Shown: one piece after another, positions 63,252 through 64,000 of the stretch
Position numbering within the stretch: position 1 is the stretch's first letter
How the letters are laid out: every line of letters begins with the position of its first letter
NCBI GenBank assembly: GCA_963965975.1
Contig: OZ014412.1
Location: forward strand, 4,404,501-4,468,500
DNA from: Xestospongia bergquistia
Lineage: Eukaryota > Porifera > Demospongiae > Haplosclerida > Petrosiidae
Length of the DNA stretch: 64,000 bases
Reading direction: 5' to 3'
Notes under the pieces: generated by a model
What the model was told of the DNA's origin: nothing
The model's database searches: none
The model's input: the letters and a program-made list of their open reading frames with translations, nothing else
Position numbers and translations under genes: made by a program

Positions 63252-64000
63252 TCAATATATTACTAGTCTGTTATTACCCCTATCACAAACATATAAATAT
63301 CCTTCTTTGTCGAATGTTATTCCATATGGATCATTAAACTGACCCACACTGCTACCATATCCTCCAAAAGAACGTATAAACTGACCATCAGTAGTGAAGA
63401 TAGAAATACAATGATTACCACACTCTACAAGGTATATTCGATTGTTATCATCTATTACAATCCCTGCTGGAATGTTAACTTCTCCAGGACCAGATCTTTT
63501 GGTACTAAACTGAGACAAAAACTGTCCCTCAGGAGTGAATTTCTGGATACGATGATTCCAACAATCAGTCACATACACTAATCCTTGTCTGTCAACAGCA
63601 ATATCAATTGGATTATTAAACTGTCCCTTAGCTGATCCCTTGGTACCAAATGTGTGAGAGAAAGTTAGATCAGGATTTAAGACTTGTATACGATGGTTAT
63701 TATAATCTGCAATATAAATATGTCCCATTATAGGAGAAATGGCAATATAACAAGGGTTGTTAAATTCCAGTAGTCCACTACCTTGTTTACCAACTGATTT
63801 AATACACTCCCCATCCATTGATATCTTCTGGATCTTGTGACTATCAGCAACAAGAATTAAGTTGTCATCAGTAAGTGCTACCCCACGAGGTTGAATGAAC
63901 TTGGCATTTCCTCTACTCTTTTGACCAAAAGACTTAATTTTCTTTCCATTTCTATCCAGTACTGTGACACAGTGACTATCTCGTTCACTTACTATAATAT
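63252..64000 (-). CDS. TRIM-NHL protein 9 (type I), 5' part beyond the window
   Basis: NHL propeller of a third near-copy of the type I TRIM. It is open from the stop at 63252 to the right edge; the internal Met at 63818 is not the start, because codons for HKIQKIS and blades above it continue to 64000. The visible 249 codons match TRIM 5 except for single changes such as DCWNHRIQ for DCRNHRIQ. RING, B-boxes, coiled coil and Ig should lie to the right. Confidence 0.9.
   Translation of the reverse strand, partial: IIVSERDSHCVTVLDRNGKKIKSFGQKSRGNAKFIQPRGVALTDDNLILVADSHKIQKISMDGECIKSVGKQGSGLLEFNNPCYIAISPIMGHIYIADYNNHRIQVLNPDLTFSHTFGTKGSAKGQFNNPIDIAVDRQGLVYVTDCWNHRIQKFTPEGQFLSQFSTKRSGPGEVNIPAGIVIDDNNRIYLVECGNHCISIFTTDGQFIRSFGGYGSSVGQFNDPYGITFDKEGYLYVCDRGNNRLVIY

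Larger units (their letters stand above)
48600..64000. repeat. Tandem segmental duplication, about 7.2-kb unit, two copies plus start of a third
   Basis: Units begin near 48600, 55776 and 62980. Each holds, left to right: 3' flank, type I TRIM (-), its 5' flank, intact receptor 3' cassette (+), spacer, deleted type II TRIM (-), spacer with ankyrin-like relic, tail-exon fragment. Matching landmarks are 7,176 to 7,204 bases apart, with small indels. The complete type I TRIM proteins of units 1 and 2 differ at two residues only (Val/Leu and Lys/Glu). Base differences are sparse even in introns. Confidence 0.92.

Overview
This is animal nuclear DNA: AT-rich, with densely spaced genes, many short introns (often 45-60 bases) with GT/AG ends, and metazoan protein families. 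The compact introns, the MAM/cadherin/Ig/FN3 receptor and a local burst of TRIM-NHL genes point to a demosponge such as Amphimedon. That is an inference, since no species marker was searched.

Left third (1-18855), conserved genes. An ANKHD1/ANKRD17 (Mask) orthologue runs on the minus strand and leaves the window at base 1. It shares a ~370-base divergent promoter region with a plus-strand mitochondrial ribosomal protein of the mL37/mL65 family. Just downstream lies LIPT1 (mitochondrial lipoyltransferase). LIPT1 ends tail-to-tail with a long minus-strand TTC3-like E3 ubiquitin ligase (TPR region, TTC3-specific cysteine region, coiled coil, C-terminal RING-H2).

Middle (19152-28014). A divergent ~300-base spacer separates TTC3 from a 22-exon plus-strand gene. 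It encodes a type I membrane protein of about 1,660 residues: signal peptide, MAM, cadherin-like region, Ig, FN3, FN3-like, MAM, linker, MAM, cysteine-rich repeats, one membrane helix and a cytoplasmic tail. One intron holds a non-autonomous hAT-like transposon with an 8-base target duplication.

Right half (28.0-64.0 kb), a young repeat array. Its ancestral module is the 3' end of the receptor gene (membrane exon plus two tail exons, plus strand) facing an intronless TRIM-NHL gene (RING, two B-boxes, coiled coil, filamin-type Ig, NHL propeller; minus strand). Ten modules can be traced. Six TRIM genes are complete, one leaves the window at the right edge, and two are RING-to-NHL deletion products sharing one deletion; a further fragment is only about 120 bases. 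Receptor-tail cassettes with intact exons recur at 38.97-40.47, 51.88-53.30 and 59.05-60.48 kb, with decayed ones in between. A ~7.2-kb unit containing both TRIM types and a tail cassette is tandemly repeated almost without change (48.6-55.8, 55.8-63.0, 63.0 kb onward). A 73-bp satellite occurs twice, and a decayed transposon-like ORF plus ankyrin-like relics lie at 32.7-35.4 kb.

The most interesting possibility is that the orphan membrane/tail cassettes, on the same strand as the receptor and with splice sites intact, act as alternative 3' ends for it, interleaved with antisense TRIM ligases. The tail exons can also be read in two frames through alternative donors. Both ideas are hypotheses that RNA data could test.
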